DNA from: Dentipellis sp. KUC8613
Lineage: Eukaryota > Basidiomycota > Agaricomycetes > Russulales > Hericiaceae
Length of the DNA stretch: 64,000 bases
NCBI GenBank assembly: GCA_002286715.1
Contig: NSJX01000003.1
Coordinates: 298,680-362,679 of the forward strand
Direction of reading: 5' to 3'
The notes below the pieces were generated by a model. The model made no database searches. It was given only the letters and a program-made list of their open reading frames with translations, and was not told the DNA's origin. Each line of letters begins with the position of its first letter. Within the stretch, counting starts at the first letter, position 1. Below, in pieces: positions 35,622 through 47,049 of this stretch. The position numbers and the translations under genes were made by a program.

Positions 35622-38600
35622 ATGGACATGTCAAATGGCAGCTCTGCCGGATCCCATGTCAAGAAACAAGAAGATGTAGACCGTCGGGATCTTGGTGCTG
35701 CGTCACCGGCAAAGCAGGACATGAAGCCCGCAACCAAGACCTTGAACAGAGTCCCTCGTGAGTCCCCCTCCTAGCTCTGTCGGCTGCACTGCTCATGCAC
35801 CATCGCCCGTGTTCAGGCGCCTGTGTAAGCACCTCAACCGGTGATCAGATCTGACATATCAGCTCATGGTTATGTAGAATGCATGCAGGAAACAGAAGAT
35901 GCGGTGCGAGGGAGCGGATAACCCTCCTTGTAGGCGATGCAAGCATGCCGGTCTGGAGTGTCTTTTCGAGAAGCCCTCGAGGGAGGCGTCGCTCACGGGC
36001 GAGGCGGGCTTAGAGTGAGTGATTCGCAGCAATTTCCGAGCGCTGATACAATCCGTCCATCCCAGGCGCATCCGGAGTTTGGAATCTCATGTTGCCGACA
36101 TCCGACAGTCCCAGACTGCGATCCAGAACAGTTTGGCGGAGATCATAGGTCACCTGCGTGGTGGATCTGCCGCGCTGAATCGGTCGCCGTCATCCTACTC
36201 GCATCCATTCGTGCAAGCTTCACCAAGCCTGCATTCCGACTCGCCGTCTCTTTCTACACCCTCGGCATCCCGTGCTCCTCTCATGGTTGATACAGCGCAT
36301 TCAATGCTTCCTGGACAGAACTCCGCGTCTGTTCATTCCGTAGGCCCCAATTCCGGATCGCTACAGAATACTTCCATCTCTGGTCAGCATTCATATCGTG
36401 ACAGTTCTGCGCGAAGCCAGGGTGATAATATGCCTCCTCCTCGAGGGCAGTATCAGTACGTGCGAGAGGTTGATAAGGGTACACGGTACTTACATCTACA
36501 TATCTGTATCGCCTCCAGAGTTGATGCTATGGGGCCACCCCGAACGCAGCAGACCAATGTTTCCTCGATGCGGCATCAATATATGGATAATTCCCGACAG
36601 TCCCAGCAGTCAAAGCACCTCAACGTCCCCGGCACCTCCAAGAGATCTCTTCCGCACTCTACCGCCACTAGCGCTGAATCATCTGAAGTCGAAGATGAGG
36701 ACGGTGAACTCCCCGCCTCGGGCCTTGTCGCTCCGTGGGAGGTGTTGCGAGGCCTAGCTGATGTAGCTATTCAGCGAGCAGCGAAGGTGAGGAGGGCAGC
36801 CTCTGTCGTAATGCGCAATTGTTCTGAATACGGTCATAGGAGAATGGCGAAAGCAGTGAGCCTCAAAGCCGGGCAAGGACACCGTCCCCCGATCCCAAGC
36901 ATCATAGGCCGGCGAAGCGAAGAAAAGTCTATCACAAGGCTCGTACGATCACCTTCCCTGATGGTAAGTAGCAAATCACACCACACTCTATCTAATTTTG
37001 CTGAGCCGTTATGGTTAGTCGTTTCCAAGAATGTCATATCTGAAGCTGAAGCTCGCGAATTGTTCCGAATGTAAGTTCTGTAGTGGCTGGATTGACAAGC
37101 TATTAACTTTCGATTTAGTTTCTACCACGGCTGCTCTACTTTCCTGCCTATCTTCGACGTCAATGTCGACACTTACGATTCCCTTCATGAACGCTCTCCG
37201 TTTGCTGTGGACAGTATATGTATGGTCGCCGCGAAAGTGCGCGACGGCGGCGGTAAGTGGTCGTCTCATTCAAGAGTTTCTAGCCACTATATACTTGATA
37301 CCACAGGGAAGCCAAGTGAAGTGTACACTAAATGCTTGCAAGAAGTTCAAGCAATGTCCTGTGCTACCTTGTTCTCCCCTGTTATGCGTCAAGAAGCTGT
37401 ACAAGCGATGAGTGAGTGAATAAAAATAGAATGGGGATAATCTGCTGATGCATCGACGAATGTCAGTTCTCGTCTCTGGTTGGTCCGACAATGGATGGTT
37501 AACTGGTGGCCATGCCGTCCGCATGGCATTGGAATTATGTACGGACGATCTTTGGATTATCATTGCACTGGTCGTCTCATATATTTGACAGCTATGCACA
37601 AGGCCTGGCCTCGCTTGCTTAGGCGCATGGAGGCAAACAAAGCGTCAGATGACCCGGAAGATAGGGAATTGGTTATATCTGCTCGAACGTGGTTCTGTTT
37701 GTATCTGTTTGAACACCAGTAAGTCCCAGACTAACCTTGCCGGTTATGTCGCTAACTAGCAGCGCAGGATGTCATATGGTAGTGGACGTCCGGCTATCCT
37801 GAAGGACGACGAAAGCATATGGCAGTGCCGTCTCTTATTGCGACATCCTTTGGCGATCGAGGATGATATGCGCCTCGTTTCTACGGTCGAGCTCATGGCC
37901 ATCCGGGAGCGAGTAACCAATCATCTTGCACCTTACGCGCACGGGCCCGTCGACGAACACACGTTCGAGGTCCTTCGCACTGCGGATGCTGAGTTCAAGC
38001 ATTGGTACCAAACTTGGGATCAGGCTTTCTCCCAAAAGTATGAAGATGCAGGTTTGTGGTATTGCCTTACCCGCCATTGGAATCTTTCCTGAATGTTGTG
38101 ATGCAGCATTCTACCGGCAGAGTTTGCAGATCCAGCATCTGCATGCGGAACTTTTCCACAATGCTTCGGCTCTCAGAGGTATCGATGGGCCGGAAGACGT
38201 CCAGAAGATGCCTGCTTCTCAGCGAGAGCTGGCCATACGTTCTATCAATATCGCCAGGCAGGGATTAGATATCACCGTCAATTCCCCATCTTACCGAGAA
38301 GGGATGAAGTATGGTACGTGATGTCATTTCACTTACCCTGGTCCAGCTGACTCAATTTACATGCAGCGGTTCACTATACCCATGCAACCGCGACGTTTGC
38401 CGCTTCGTTCTTGTTGCGCTTAGCTCGATTATTGTGCGTGATCCCGTCGTGTCATTTATATCACTTTCACTGACCATCCTTGCTAGCCCCAACGATTGTG
38501 ATATACAGGACACAAGAGCGAAGGTGGAATTGCTGGCTTCTTTGATGTCTGAGAGTGAGTATCATTTCTGTAATCACTAAGTAAAACTACTCATCACGCT

Positions 38601-39052
38601 TGTTAGTACCCGGAAAGCGCTATGCGCTCACCCTTCAGCTCATGTTGAAGAGGTCGAAGAAACGGAAGGCATCTTCCGTATCTCGTTCGCCCAAGCTGGC
38701 TCGAGAGCCATACCACAACAAGATTCCGGTTGAGCGTCCTGCCAGCATGGCTGTCAGCCAAGTCGTGAATCAGACGCCTGTGTCACCAGTCTACGAGAAC
38801 CCTGGCCATGGCCATGACCCAGCAATGATGATGCACAATCCCCAGCAGCCCATGGCCTCCAACTATCCCGGCCAGTACCCGTACATGACCAACGCCGACC
38901 ACATATACCGCGGCTTCGAGACGACCGCAAGCGAGCAGCTACCTGTTTGGCTCTCCGACCAGAGCCTCGGCGGCAACTCGTTCTCGCAGAACGGGATCGA
39001 CGCGTTCCTTTTGCCAAATGATTATCTTCCCCCTGCGCCTCAGATATGGTAG
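35622..39052 (+). CDS. Zn2Cys6 fungal transcription factor
   Basis: Sixteen exons encode about 874 residues: 35622-35757, 35817-35824, 35878-36014, 36066-36455, 36519-36786, 36840-36963, 37019-37070, 37119-37252, 37307-37411, 37467-37538, 37592-37718, 37768-38051, 38107-38313, 38367-38433, 38487-38554 and 38607-39052. The zinc cluster is ACNACRKQKMRCEG followed by CRRCKHAGLEC, six cysteines in the standard spacing. Its first Cys comes from an 8-base microexon. A short coiled-coil-like helix (RIRSLESHVADIRQSQTAIQ) follows, probably for dimerisation. The middle-homology fungal_trans region starts at EARELFRIFYHGCSTFLPIF and runs through MVAAKVRDGGG, GWLTGGHAVRMALEL and HKAWPRLLRRMEANK. The C-terminal tail is Pro/Met/His-rich. 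The regulated pathway is not evident. The start Met is chosen close to the domain; 35562 is an alternative. Confidence 0.9.
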
Positions 39053-39602
39053 TTTGCGGATCTCATTTGAGTGTTGTGTTTTGTTAGTTGCTAGTGTTAG
39101 TTAGTTGTCGTGTTGTATACTCTATGCTGTATTATGTCGGACTAAGATATATTCATGTGCCCATGCTGCTGCGGCTTGCGTTTGCGAGTGAGTACTCGTA
39201 AGCTCTGGGGAGGATTTTTGCGGTACGGAGGTGGTCACGGTGGGCGAGAATCGTAGCACGTTGTAGGTTTCCCACGCTTATATCCTTGAGCTTACCATCG
39301 TCACGTTGATGAAGAATATGCAAGGATTTGGATAGTTTCAACGTTATCTCTGATCACCGAGACTCTTCATTTTTGTATGTTTATTCGTGTGCCAACAGCC
39401 TGATAGCCTATTTTTTCAGACTTCGTACAGAGTGATCAAATTACAGGACCGGTGGTCGTGATGCAAAGTGGACCAGGGTCTTGCACAGCTAGTAGCAGGC
39501 TCAGACTGGTCGTTCGTCCCGTGTAGGACTGCCGGTCTGCATCACCAAAGGGCTGATGCTCGATGCAAGGCCAGTCTTCTCCGCTCACACGTCCTGATCG
39601 CC
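39053..39602. other. Intergenic region between tandem genes
   Basis: 550 bases between the Zn2Cys6 gene and the ThrE-type transporter. The open frame of the transporter runs upstream to 39468 without a stop, but the ATG at 39603 is the first good start. No RNA gene or repeat is seen. Confidence 0.4.
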
Positions 39603-41974
39603 ATGGCTTTCGACGGGAAACCGACCCCTGCCGCCGATGGCTCATTTAGCGACAATCGTGGCAATCGCCCTCCGAGCTTCGCTGGGTATTCATCCTCCTA
39701 TCTTGGTTCGACGCATACTGCTGGTCAGGCCGCCCCCGACGAAAAGGACCCTCTCGATGTATCAGCCTCTCTTCCTCCACCAGATGCAAATACGCCTGGC
39801 TCCGACGAATTGTCGGAGAAATCAGCTACCTACCGCATTTACGAGTCCTATACCGACGCGGAGAATCTTCCGCGTTACAGGCCTCCACCGCAGCTCAACA
39901 CCCTCTTTGGAGAAACAGAGACCGACAAGCGGCGGAAAAAGAGGCCCTTCCTATCTGCGCTTCAGACTCTAGGCTTGCATGGCCGGTCGTCTTATGACGC
40001 CAACGGCGTCCCCAAGCTGCGGCGGCGCAACTCTTTCTTCAACCAGTTCGAACAGGAGGATGACGAGGATGAGGATTCGTCTGAAAATGGAGACTCTGGC
40101 AAAGCAGGGCCGTTGGGTGATGGATCAAACGCAGGCGAGGATGAAAATGGTGAACGACCCAAATTGCTCAGGATCCACTCAAGTCTTCTGGGGAAGCCAG
40201 AGCACCGCCGAGTCAGTCGTCACACCGAGAGTGAGTGTGCCGCGTCGTGTCTCAGCAGCACCTCGTTGACGTGACATCAGGCAGCGCACGGCGGCGCAAG
40301 TTTATCTTGAAATTAGCGAAGGCTCTTCTCGCGTTTGGCGCACCCTCTCACAGAATTGAGTCTCAGCTGTTCGCCGCTTCGAAGATACTCAGCGTGAAGG
40401 CGTCCTTCGCGTATCTCCCCAACATCGTTTTGGTTTCCTTCAACGACGGTGATACGAGAACGACGGAGTTGCACTTTGTGCGGTCTAGCGGACGTATTGC
40501 ACTGACTTCTCTGCACAAAGTACATGACGTCTACTTAGATGTGCTGCACGACAACATCGGAGCAACCGCTGGCATAGAAGCCCTCGACAACATCCTCCGT
40601 GCGCCCGCCCTGTATCCGCTGATCGTCCGGTGCCTGCTGGCTTTCGTCTGTGCATCTGTGATCTGCCCCCTTGCCTTCGGAGGTAGCTTCATTGATATGT
40701 GGGTGAGCGGGACTTGTGCATGTGTACTCCAGTATCTTGGTCTGCAAGCCGCTGCGAAGAGTTCCATATATGCAAATGTCTACGAGTATGTGCTCGGTTT
40801 TCACTCTGACGTGCTTTCATTAATCGAATTATCTTAGGATATCGGTGTCTATCATCGTGTCTCTCATTGCCAGAATTCTGAGCTGCATACCTGGACGAAT
40901 ATTTTGCTACAGCTCAATCTCTTCAGCCGGGGTGGTTCTCATTCTCCCTGGCTTTACCATCTGTCTGTATTTTCACCAGTCGAAGTTCGAGACTATCAAC
41001 TGAAGCATCATTTGACAGTGATCAGCGCTCTGGAGTTAACCTCAAGAAATATACTCTGCGGGTCTGTCAGATTGGTTTACGCCATCATCTACACATTCTT
41101 CTTGGTGCGTATGTTCATGCTCTTCCGGGTCGCGTGGCTGACGTCACCGCAGGGCTTTGGTTTAACCATTGGCTCCGATGTGTATCTGATGATAAACGCC
41201 AGAGCACATCATACTGTCGAGACTATGAATAATCCCATAGGCGACTACATTCATGGGTCATTGCTAGAGTACAACGCTACAGGTCATGGGCTTGTCCGAG
41301 TCTCTGGGACGTTCGGGTTCTCCGCCGTCACCAACACGATGCATCTTTCTAAAGGTAAATTTGGGATGCTTTTTATGTCCGTCACGCACGCTAAGCTGTT
41401 GACAGGTTGTTACAGAGATACGACTTGGCCTTGGTACCGTCAGCCCTTCCCATGGTGGACCATGCTCTTCCTGGTCCCCATATACTCGACATGCTCCTCG
41501 TTATCTAACTTGCAGACGTATCGGAGCTCCAGGTTGCCCGTGATGATAGCCTTTTCTTGTTGCTCTTACGCCGCCAATAAGGCAGCGAACCTGTTCATGT
41601 CTGACAGAGGCGACATTGCATCTGCGGCTGGGGCGCTGGTCATCGGTCTTCTAGGCAACTTCTACTCGCGATTCGTCGGGGGCACCGCCTTCACCTCAAT
41701 GGTGACTGGAGTCCTGTTCCTTGTTCCGGTGAGTTCTGCGTACAGGATGACTTGCGGCGGTGTCTGATGAGCACTCTACTAGTCCGGACTCGCCCAAGCG
41801 GGAGGCTTGACAGCCAACTACGACAGTTCTGCTCAGCAATACTGGAGTAGCTTCACGCTCGGCCTTCGCATGGTACAGGTTGCCGTTGGTGTCACCATCG
41901 GTCTGTTCGTCAGCCAGAGCTTGATCTACGCGTTCGGTGGGCGGAAGAAGGCAGGGCACAAGTTCGCGTTCTAA
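39603..41974 (+). CDS. ThrE/Prm10-type membrane transporter (DUF1212)
   Basis: Exons 39603-40230, 40281-40785, 40838-40962, 41019-41104, 41153-41354, 41406-41728 and 41783-41974 give 686 residues. The first 220 residues are hydrophilic, Ser/Pro-rich and acidic (FEQEDDEDEDSSENGDSG). The conserved ThrE region then starts with RRRKFILKLAKALLAFGAPS and HRIESQLFAASKILSV, followed by DVYLDVLHDNIGATAGIEAL. Roughly ten hydrophobic segments follow, including LIVRCLLAFVCASVICPLAF, GVVLILPGFTIC, ALELTSRNILCGSVRLVYAI and GFGLTIGSDVYL. Bacterial ThrE exports threonine and serine; yeast Prm10 is a pheromone-regulated homologue of unknown substrate. The intron at 41355-41405 is 51 nt and stop-free, so its retention would leave the frame open. 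Confidence 0.88.
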
Positions 41975-42224
41975 CGCACTATCCTCCCTGCTTTTGATTG
42001 TTGTATTATCGTATCCCGACCCTTTATTATCCATGTATGCTATCTACTGCACAATGTATGACATTACAGATGTATCTCGTAGCGTGGCTTCGCTTGCGAA
42101 GCGTCAAGAAATTGGAATTAGAAGAATACAGATGCAGTACCAGAACTAACCCCCACCTAACTGCGCATACTATGATCCCGACGTCTATTAATGGAATAAA
42201 ACAATAACTCGCATAGGGCTAACT

Positions 42225-45200
42225 CTACGACCCAAAGAGTTCGGTGAGCTCTTCCATGCGGCGTTGCATCAGCTCAGACTTGCTGAAGCTGTGCCCTAAG
42301 GTCATATTGGCCAATTCAGTCTTCTTTTTCTGAACCTCTAGGAGACGGGCTTCTATCGAGTTTTCAATGATCAGTTTCACGGTCGTTACCGGCTTCGTCT
42401 GTCCCAGCCGATGCTGAAAGATAAGTCACGGTGAGTGAAACAAGGCGAGAAAATGAAGACGCATAAAAGAACGAACGATTCGATCGACTGCTTGGTTCTC
42501 TACAGCGGGGTTCCTAGAAAAAGGCTCAGATTTGATCGCTTGGAGGTATATAAAATATTCACCAGTATGGATCCATCAGGTACACGCGTTGAGCGGCAGT
42601 CAGATTAAGACCGACACCGCCAGCTTTGAGGCTGACTAGGAGAACCTCACAGCGAGGGTCGTGCTTCAAAGCCTCCATGGCTCGGGTTCTGTCATCGCGC
42701 TTCATCGTTCCGTCTAGACGATCATAACGGATACCAGCAGCTTCCAAAGCATCCTCAATCCTGTAAAGATTGTTAGCACAGGCTGGTCTTGACGAATGGA
42801 GACCTACTTGTCCAGCATGCTTGTCCACTGCGAACTAGAACTGGTTTTAAGTCTCACGATGAGTCGTAAATGTACAACGACTCACAACACGACCGTTTTC
42901 ACGACACCATCGTCGACAAGATTGCCCTCTCCATCCACCATCTGGATATCCAAAGACGATGGGTCGTAATTTGCCGAGTACGGATTCGCCTTTGAAAACT
43001 GGACAAGATCGCCGAGCAGCGCCTTGACCTTCGTCGACGGGTGGAAGTTCTCCATGGAGATGCCCTTTGTCCTTTTCTCGCGCTTCCCGGACTTCTGTTT
43101 ACCAGTCATGTCTGTCGGCACAGCAGAGTAGTTGATCTCAGCGGCGTCTGTGGGAAGCAGCGGCGTCTGACAGACGGGACATGGCCTAACAAGATCCGAA
43201 GAGCACTTCGGCCAGCCAGTGTGCAAACTGCGACGGTAACAGCAGATACAGAATAGATGCTGGCAACGGGTTAGTACTGATTGGACCACAGCCGACGATG
43301 GACTGTTGGCTCGAGTTGCTGTTCGAGAGGGTGCCCCCTTGGGCTTCCGTCCTCGCTTGTTGGTAGGAGGTCCGTCCCCGTCATTAGCTGTAGGACCATC
43401 GTCCAAGTCGGACGTAGATGGACTGAGCTCGTAGCCGCATTCGACGCATTGAGTAGTGGAAGCCTCCCGCAAGAGGGCAAATACGATCGCTGCTCGAGCT
43501 GGGGTAATACCTTGAGCTACGATCTCCTTGACAACATTGTCGTAGGATGCAGTAGGATCCTGGGAGTCGCCGATGAGCCCTTTGCCCTTCACCAATTCGA
43601 AGTGGTCGCAGATCTGGCGAAGACGGAGGATCTTCTGCAGGATGCCGACGTAATTCTTCATGACCTCATTCTTGTCAGACAGTTCGTTGAATTCGGCCTT
43701 CGACTCGTTAAAGAACTGGTCGTAGATTCCCTGCTCCTGCTCATCGAACTTGAGGTAACGAAGTTCGTCTCGGCGGGGAGGAAGAGATAATATCCGTTGT
43801 CCGTTCTGGCCTTTGCTTTCCTTTGTTCGCCGAAGAGTGATACACTTCATGATCGTTTGCAAGCGAACAACGCCGAGTGGCTGACCATACTTGACAGGTG
43901 TGCCGATATATTCAGTCCAGACTGCCTTCTCGTCGAAGGGTTCGAGTCGCAAGAACTTGATGAGAGCGAAGACATCGTCCAGCTTGTTCTGAACGGGAGT
44001 ACCTGTAAGACAAAGCCGTCGATCCGCCATCAGGTCACAGGAAGCACGGCACCCAACGGTGCTGATCTCCTTGATGGAACTGGCAGAGGGTCGTCAACTG
44101 GGAAAGACAACGTAAACTTTAGATGGCCTTACTGGGCTTCGTCCAGGACAACCCTGAACCAGTACACGCTTTGAAGAGGACTTGAAATTTCAACCCCATT
44201 TGACGTGTTTGGCTTCTTCCGTTTTGCAGATTTCTTCGGTCTGCCCAGTCTGATGGTCATTGAGCTGGCAAGACCATCAACGCCAGAATCGGTACTATCG
44301 TCATCGTCATCCGCTGCGGGAGCTAAACTTCGAGTCTGTTTGGAGAACTCGGAGGCTAGTGTCGAAAATGTAGTGATAACGACATCACAGTTCCCGAGGA
44401 AGGTGGGATCTGGACGGCGAGCGTTCCCATGATAAACGTAGACACGAAGGGCGTTAGCGTCGGCTTCGGCTTTAGGTGCAGGTTCGACCGATGGCTTCAC
44501 ATCCTGTATGACATCTCCTTCGAGTGAACATTGGAGCGAGGTCATAGATGCCAGAGAGGACGAAGCTTGCGAATTCTGCGGAGTCTGTGAGGTAGACGCG
44601 CCACTCCCGCCCAAGACTGTCACAGGCCCGTTCCAATGCTCGCGGAACTGTTCTTCCCAATTTGACACGGTCGAGAGGGGACAAATGATGAGCGTCGCGC
44701 GACTCTTCGTCTTGATGCGACAGGCTCTGACATATTGTGTGTCCAGTTCATCTTGCGCCTTCGTCTCTCTGGCTTTACTCTTCGATGAAGCAATACTTGA
44801 GGACATATCTGGCATATCCCAAACGCTTCCCGCAAAATGAGCAGCGGTAAGTGTAGATTCCGACGGTCGGCGAACAGGCGGTGGTACTGGTTCTGCAAGA
44901 GGCGCCGAAGCGAAAGCCCTAGCAGAAGGAAGCGTCGCTGCAATGAGAGACAAACACGTGATTGTTTTACCAAGACCCATCTGTAATCCAGGTTCAATAT
45001 TGTAAGCAAACATGATAGAGATTACAGATAGGAAAACATACATCGTCAGCGAGTATAGCACCCTTGCACTCCGGAGGCTCGGTGAAAACTTCCTTCTGCG
45101 TCACAACATGATACCAAGAATTTTCACCAGACAAGCTTGTCCGATGCTGCCAGAGTGATGTTGATTTACCGTCGCCACGAGATATTTCCCCTTCCCTTTC

Positions 45201-46629
45201 AAGAAGAAAGGTCAAAGCTTTCTTCTGATGAGGGTATAGTTGTGTACCGACTTGAGGCGCTGTAGGCATCGGTAGCAAGTAGCAGGAGAAAATAGGAGTA
45301 CACTATCAGAATATCTGTGAATGACTGAAGAACGTGAAGCAAGCGTACGAGGTTCAGTTTCTTCCAATTCATCACCCCCTCGCAAGCTCTTGAATAGCTC
45401 GTCGACCTGACTCCGCTGGACCTCGACGCTCTTGCCGGTGACAGTAGGTGTTGTCCATCTACCCTGGCTGCTACCCCCTGGACCGGTGTAGCTTATGCGT
45501 CCTGAGCCCATGATATTTCGATGGAAACCACCAGGAGGAGGGTTGTGCGGATTGTAGTACGGATGATCGCAAATGCGTCCATCCGCAGACATCATAGGAT
45601 GGTCAAGGAGCAACCCAGATTGACGGAGGTAGTTCCCAACTACCGGAATGTTGCCTTTGGGCGTGAATACCAGCATTTGGAGTGGTAATATTGGTAGCTG
45701 CCATTGACATATGAAAGACCAATTTCCCAACATTTGGACCAAACACTCACATTAGGCAAACCTCTCCGCACTTTAGCATCCAGCCTGATTAATCCCTTTC
45801 CAAGCATAGGTCCAAGTGCGGACGCGACTTTCTGTTCTACGACGCCAAAGGGATCTCCTGGATGTGACTCGCCAGCCGCAGTCCTCGTGCTCGGGGTCTT
45901 GATGTGAATGGTGTCCTCACTTCCTGGTCTGTTGACATTTCGCTCGTATTGTAAACGGACCGGTGCCCAATCGCCACCACCTTGAGCAAAAGGATTTGCC
46001 GCATTGGGGCGCAAGTAATCTGTTGGATAGAGAACAAGTGCTGTGACGCTCAACTGACCGATACAGACAGGTGTCTTCGGAGCGAGATCAACAGGGAGAC
46101 TGGACTGCGGATGTGAGACGGGTGGAAGGGACGGAGGCAATGGCTGAGGAGAAGGTGAGGGCGAACCGGTCAAGTCAATAACGGAGTTATGAGCTGGAAA
46201 CATATCAGGAGTCGAGTCGGAAGAGCGGAAACTATTGTTCGGTGGAGATGAATTGGGAAGAGGTATGTGGGGAGCGACATTGGAAGGACCAGCGAACGGA
46301 GGTCTATAGAGCTGCGAGGGTCCTTGAGATAAATTGGGAATAAAGGCAGGCTGCGAGGAGAACATGGGAGGTGCTCGAGGAGGACCATGCATCGGAGCAG
46401 GAGGCGGGTCATAGAATGTCGATGAAGGCCCACGAGGAGCGAATGAGCCATACTGGGAGGCGTAGTTGGGCGGGGGCGGCGCATCCTCGACTTTGCGCCG
46501 CTTGGAGAGGCGTTGGTCGGCGTCGGAGCGGACGAGATCATCCTCGTCGTCTGTTGCGGTGAGGTCGATATGATTTGAATGAGAGTAGGGGTGCATGAGG
46601 ATGGAGGATGGAGGAGAAGGAGTGTACAA
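42225..46629 (-). CDS. HIRAN-SNF2-RING DNA-dependent ATPase / E3 ligase, Rad5/HLTF-like
   Basis: Nine exons (46629-45751, 45697-45349, 45259-45042, 44980-44133, 44079-42886, 42834-42808, 42760-42563, 42513-42477, 42413-42225) encode about 1,312 residues. After a Pro/Ser-rich N-terminus, a HIRAN-like domain (PVCIGQLSVTALVLYP, LVFTPKGNIPVVGNYLRQSG) is seen. The SNF2 motor has motif I DDMGLGKTITC, motif Ia KSRATLIICPLSTVSNWEEQ, motif II DEAH (rebuilt across the 44080-44132 intron) and motif III LCLTGTPVQNKLDDVFALIK. A RING inserted between the lobes reads CQHLFCICCYRRSL and CPVCQTPLL. The second lobe has GTMKRDDRTRAMEALK, LVSLKAGGVGLNLTAAQRVY and HRLGQTKPVTTVKLI. This order is that of Rad5/HLTF, which polyubiquitinate PCNA and remodel stalled forks. 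A Rad16/Uls1-type role is possible, but the HIRAN domain argues for Rad5/HLTF. Confidence 0.88.
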
Positions 46630-47049
46630 AGTTCTTGGTGGTACTGCCTCTCGACGCCCGCCTCTCCACGTGACCCGCGATGTACGCTCGGCGACGACCT
46701 CGGCCTCCCTTCCGTTCTTGGGTGACTAAGCCCATCCCTCGCCGGCATCTTCGCCGCCGCTTCCTGCCGCGGCCCAAGCGGCTCGGCTGCCCCCAAGTTC
46801 AAGCAACCAGTCGCTGCGGCAGCCAGCTGCAATCCCTCCTCCACGGCCCTGCGACTCCCGTGCGGTCCGTCCATTATTCTCCGTTCTTCCAACTCGCGCC
46901 GTCATGCGGTCCCTGCTCGGCCCAATGACCTGGTCAGATGGCGACTCACGGCATTGTGATCTCTTCTTGTATGTATGCAAAGAATGCGTTCAAATAGACA
47001 GCACACCTGCAACTGCCTCGTGTCTACTGCTTTCGCGACGTGCACTCAA
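46630..47049. other. Divergent intergenic region (shared promoter)
   Basis: 420 bases between the SNF2-RING gene (minus) and the GH43 gene (plus). GC-rich near the SNF2 side, AT-richer toward GH43. Upstream in-frame Mets of the GH43 frame exist at 46975 and 46984, but they would mask the signal peptide. No other feature is recognised. Confidence 0.45.
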
